Assembly (NCBI GenBank): GCA_029548365.1
Contig: JAKPNN010000029.1
Span: 47,779-111,778 of the forward strand
DNA length: 64,000 bases
Reading direction: 5' to 3'
From: Chloroflexota bacterium
GTDB taxonomy: Bacteria > Chloroflexota > Anaerolineae > Anaerolineales > Anaerolineaceae
Made by a program: the position numbers and the translations under genes. The notes beneath the pieces were generated by a model. That model had not been told where the DNA came from. It saw only the letters and a program-made list of their open reading frames with translations, and searched no databases. This document shows, one piece after another, positions 62,219 through 64,000 of the stretch. Within the stretch, counting starts at the first letter, position 1; the number at the start of each line of letters is the position of its first letter.

Positions 62219-63166
62219 ATGACAATTTCCCCGGGATTCACCCTGTGCTTTCTTTTACACGACGATGATGTGCTCATGCTGCATCGCCGCTATCCGCCCA
62301 ACCAGGGGTTGTGGAATGGCGTGGGCGGTCACATCGAGCCGGGCGAATCCCCCCGCCAGGCTATGATCCGCGAGATCGCCGAGGAGACCGGCTACCAGAT
62401 CGACCACCCGCAGTTTGCCGGTCTGCTGAGCTGGGAGGGGTACGAGGTTCCCCCGGGTGCACTTACCATTTTTACCGCACGGGTTCCGCACAAAAATTTC
62501 ATCAACAACCACGAGGGTGAGCTCGCATGGAAACCCAGAGATTGGGTGTGCACCTCGCCAGAAGTGGTGGACAACATTCTCGTGTTCTTGCCGATGGTTT
62601 TTGCCGATGATCAACCGCAGCATTATCACTTCATCTACCAGGATGGCAAGCGGATTGAAGATATCATCACTCCATTGCCGGAGGGATTTAACCCCGATCT
62701 ACCCATCCAGTTCGATACAGAACGATGGGAAGAGCAACGCGGCACTTACCTGCTCAGTTTTGACAAAGAGCGCTTGCAACTTGATAGGATTGAAAACTTC
62801 ATCGCCCGGCAATCTTATTGGGCAAAAAACCGCCCCCTGGAAGTGATTAAAACCTCTATCCAGCATTCTGTGTGCTTGGGTATCTATCACTACGGGCGGC
62901 AGGTGGGCTTTGCCCGCATGGTGACCGATCAATCCACCTTTGCCTGGTTGGCAGATGTTTTCGTTGATAAAGAGCATCGTAACCAGGGCCTGGGTAAATG
63001 GTTGCTGGAAGCGTCCATCCGGTTTGTTGATCAACGCAAAATCAGGCGCATGGTGTTAATCACCAAAGACGCACAATCGTTATATGAGACCTATGGGGAC
63101 TTCGCCCCTCTTGATGATTCCAATACCTGGCTTCAACGGGTTCGATTGTATTGGGAGCAGGAATAA
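62219..63166 (+). CDS. NUDIX-GNAT fusion protein
   Basis: 315 aa. N-terminal NUDIX (residues 1-155) with box GHIEPGESPRQAMIREIAEETG (37-58), all Glu ligands present; C-terminal GNAT domain (about 185-305) with motif A HRNQGLGKWLLE. The first half hydrolyses a nucleotide-linked substrate, the second half acetylates an amine. The C-terminal half is closely similar in order to the free GNAT gene directly downstream. Confidence 0.9.
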   Translation: MTISPGFTLCFLLHDDDVLMLHRRYPPNQGLWNGVGGHIEPGESPRQAMIREIAEETGYQIDHPQFAGLLSWEGYEVPPGALTIFTARVPHKNFINNHEGELAWKPRDWVCTSPEVVDNILVFLPMVFADDQPQHYHFIYQDGKRIEDIITPLPEGFNPDLPIQFDTERWEEQRGTYLLSFDKERLQLDRIENFIARQSYWAKNRPLEVIKTSIQHSVCLGIYHYGRQVGFARMVTDQSTFAWLADVFVDKEHRNQGLGKWLLEASIRFVDQRKIRRMVLITKDAQSLYETYGDFAPLDDSNTWLQRVRLYWEQE

Positions 63167-63190
63167 AAAATAACGCTAAGGAGATCCGCC

Positions 63191-63664
63191 ATGATTTTTA
63201 TCAGAGGTGATTATCAGATCAGTACTGACAAGGAAAAATTACAAATTGAGGTCATCCATCGTTACATGACGGAATCAGCCTACTGGGCTACCGGTCGCAC
63301 ACTTGAAATGACCAGGAAAACCATTGAACATTCCCTGTGTTTTGGCGTTTACCATCGTGAGCAACAGGTCGGATTTTCTCGAATCGTCACTGACTATACT
63401 ATTTTCGCCTATTTATGTGATGCATTCATCCTGCCGGAATACCAGGGGCAGGGGCTGGGCAAGTGGCTGACAGAAGCCATGCTGCAAGTACTGGATCATG
63501 AAGGTGTAAACTGGTCTATGTTAACCACCCGTGATGCCCATGAGCTTTACGAGTTCTATGGCGGATACAAAAAGCTTTATTTACCACAAAATTGGATGGG
63601 TCGGGTCCATCCCGACCTTTTGCGCAGTTCAAAGAAAAAGTTTTCAGTACCCGGAGAACAGTAG
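63191..63664 (+). CDS. GNAT acetyltransferase, paralogue of the preceding fusion's C-terminus
   Basis: 157 aa. YQGQGLGKWLTEAMLQVLDHEGVNWSMLTT is motif A and B; YWATGRTLE and HSLCFGVYH match YWAKNRPLE and HSVCLGIYH in the fusion. GGAG lies eight bases before the ATG. Substrate unknown. Likely co-transcribed with the fusion. Confidence 0.9.
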   Translation: MIFIRGDYQISTDKEKLQIEVIHRYMTESAYWATGRTLEMTRKTIEHSLCFGVYHREQQVGFSRIVTDYTIFAYLCDAFILPEYQGQGLGKWLTEAMLQVLDHEGVNWSMLTTRDAHELYEFYGGYKKLYLPQNWMGRVHPDLLRSSKKKFSVPGEQ

Positions 63665-63960
63665 CATCCCAACAGGCGCATCTTCAGGATTTAGTTCGGG
63701 TTGATAGACGGTCTGCCGTACTCTCCATGACCTTTGACCCATTCAACGATGGGTCTGTGAATCGCTTCCAATCGATGCGTTGATTAAGAAAGTACATATC
63801 GGTTTTCTACCACGTAAACTTCACAGGTGTCGCTATCATTCGGCTTAATGAAATCGCTACCACGATTTCAGTCATTTAATATCTTGTATTTCACCCCTCG
63901 GCAAGTATAATAATTGAATAAGGTTTCAATAACATAGCAACCGGGGGAAAGAAACCTCTG
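63665..63960. other. Intergenic tail of the window
   Basis: About 300 bases without a credible gene; contains TATAAT at 63906-63911 ahead of a possible gene start. Confidence 0.5.
63906..63911 (+). promoter_or_regulatory. -10 box of a possible gene at the window end
   Basis: TATAAT 50 bases before a GTG with GGGGGAAAG upstream. Confidence 0.4.
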
Positions 63961-64000
63961 GTGCGTGTTGTATTGAAGAAAAGCAGAACCCGGATTGAGG
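63961..64000 (+). CDS. Possible start of a gene cut by the window end
   Basis: GTG at 63961 begins an open frame reading M-R-V-V-L-K-K-S-R-T-R-I-E up to the edge, with GGGGGAAAG about 11 bases upstream and TATAAT further up. Only 13 codons are visible, so this is a guess. Confidence 0.3.
   Translation, partial: MRVVLKKSRTRIE

Noticed and set aside
63592..63783. 63-codon plus-strand frame
   Set aside because: Overlaps the GNAT gene in another frame with no support.

Overview
The window looks like chromosomal DNA of a Chloroflexota bacterium of the Anaerolineae type. This is inferred from gene content, not from a marker search: Thr/Pro-linker lipoproteins, a DUF3467 protein beside a bacterial translin, a PKD-like kinase with TolB-type repeats, a MEMO-family protein and GC-rich coding sequence with TATAAT-type promoters. 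No rRNA, IS element, prophage or CRISPR array was seen. One tRNA gene (Pro, anticodon UGG) is present. Most genes are housekeeping or transport genes on both strands in short operons.

Layout. 1-5.4 kb: 3' part of an amylosucrase-like GH13 enzyme, a membrane pseudokinase with beta-propeller-like repeats, a Thr/Pro-rich membrane protein and psuG. 5.5-7.3 kb: an AT-rich two-gene restriction-modification candidate. 7.5-13.1 kb: comEC with a decayed metallo-beta-lactamase domain, an inositol monophosphatase and an ABC-F ATPase. 13.3-16.6 kb: a MacB-type efflux operon (adaptor, ATPase, permease). 17-25.7 kb: zinc-ribbon membrane protein, DUF1638 protein, alpha/beta hydrolase, UMF1-type MFS, ATP-grasp ligase, phosphoribosyltransferase, short adenylosuccinate synthetase, VOC protein and alkyltransferase-like protein. 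25.8-29.3 kb: dnaG-rpoD. 29.4-32.6 kb: a Fur/Zur-controlled zinc uptake operon with a clear promoter and palindromic operator. 32.6-42.2 kb: glpX, HAD, MgtC, DUF3788, methyltransferase-GNAT pair, aldo/keto reductase, SWIM mini-protein, GNAT, nadE, rnhB and a glycosyltransferase. 42.3-48.3 kb: tRNA-Pro, a lipoprotein esterase, the ssb-DUF3467-translin operon, a LysM/M23 peptidase, a MEMO protein and a lipoprotein. 48.3-53.4 kb: two phosphohexomutases and an EEP-family hydrolase. 53.7-64 kb: MOSC-like mini-protein, LysM lipoprotein and folP, CapA-like lipoprotein, MFS, a less GC-rich CPBP/NUDIX pair, DUF35-type protein, a NUDIX-GNAT fusion with a free GNAT paralogue, and possibly the first codons of another gene.

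How the genes work together. dnaG and rpoD form the familiar macromolecular-synthesis pair. Fur and the three ABC genes form a self-regulated metal import unit. GlmM and the long phosphohexomutase supply sugar phosphates to envelope synthesis, while several lipoproteins and the M23 peptidase act at the cell surface. The phosphoribosyltransferase and adenylosuccinate synthetase could salvage purine bases to AMP precursors. The least ordinary items are the pseudokinase, the ComEC with no metal-binding residues, the translin operon, the restriction-modification island, a sharply bounded 40-bp intergenic repeat, and a set of genes whose ATG lies 6-9 bases after a -10 box (probable leaderless mRNAs).
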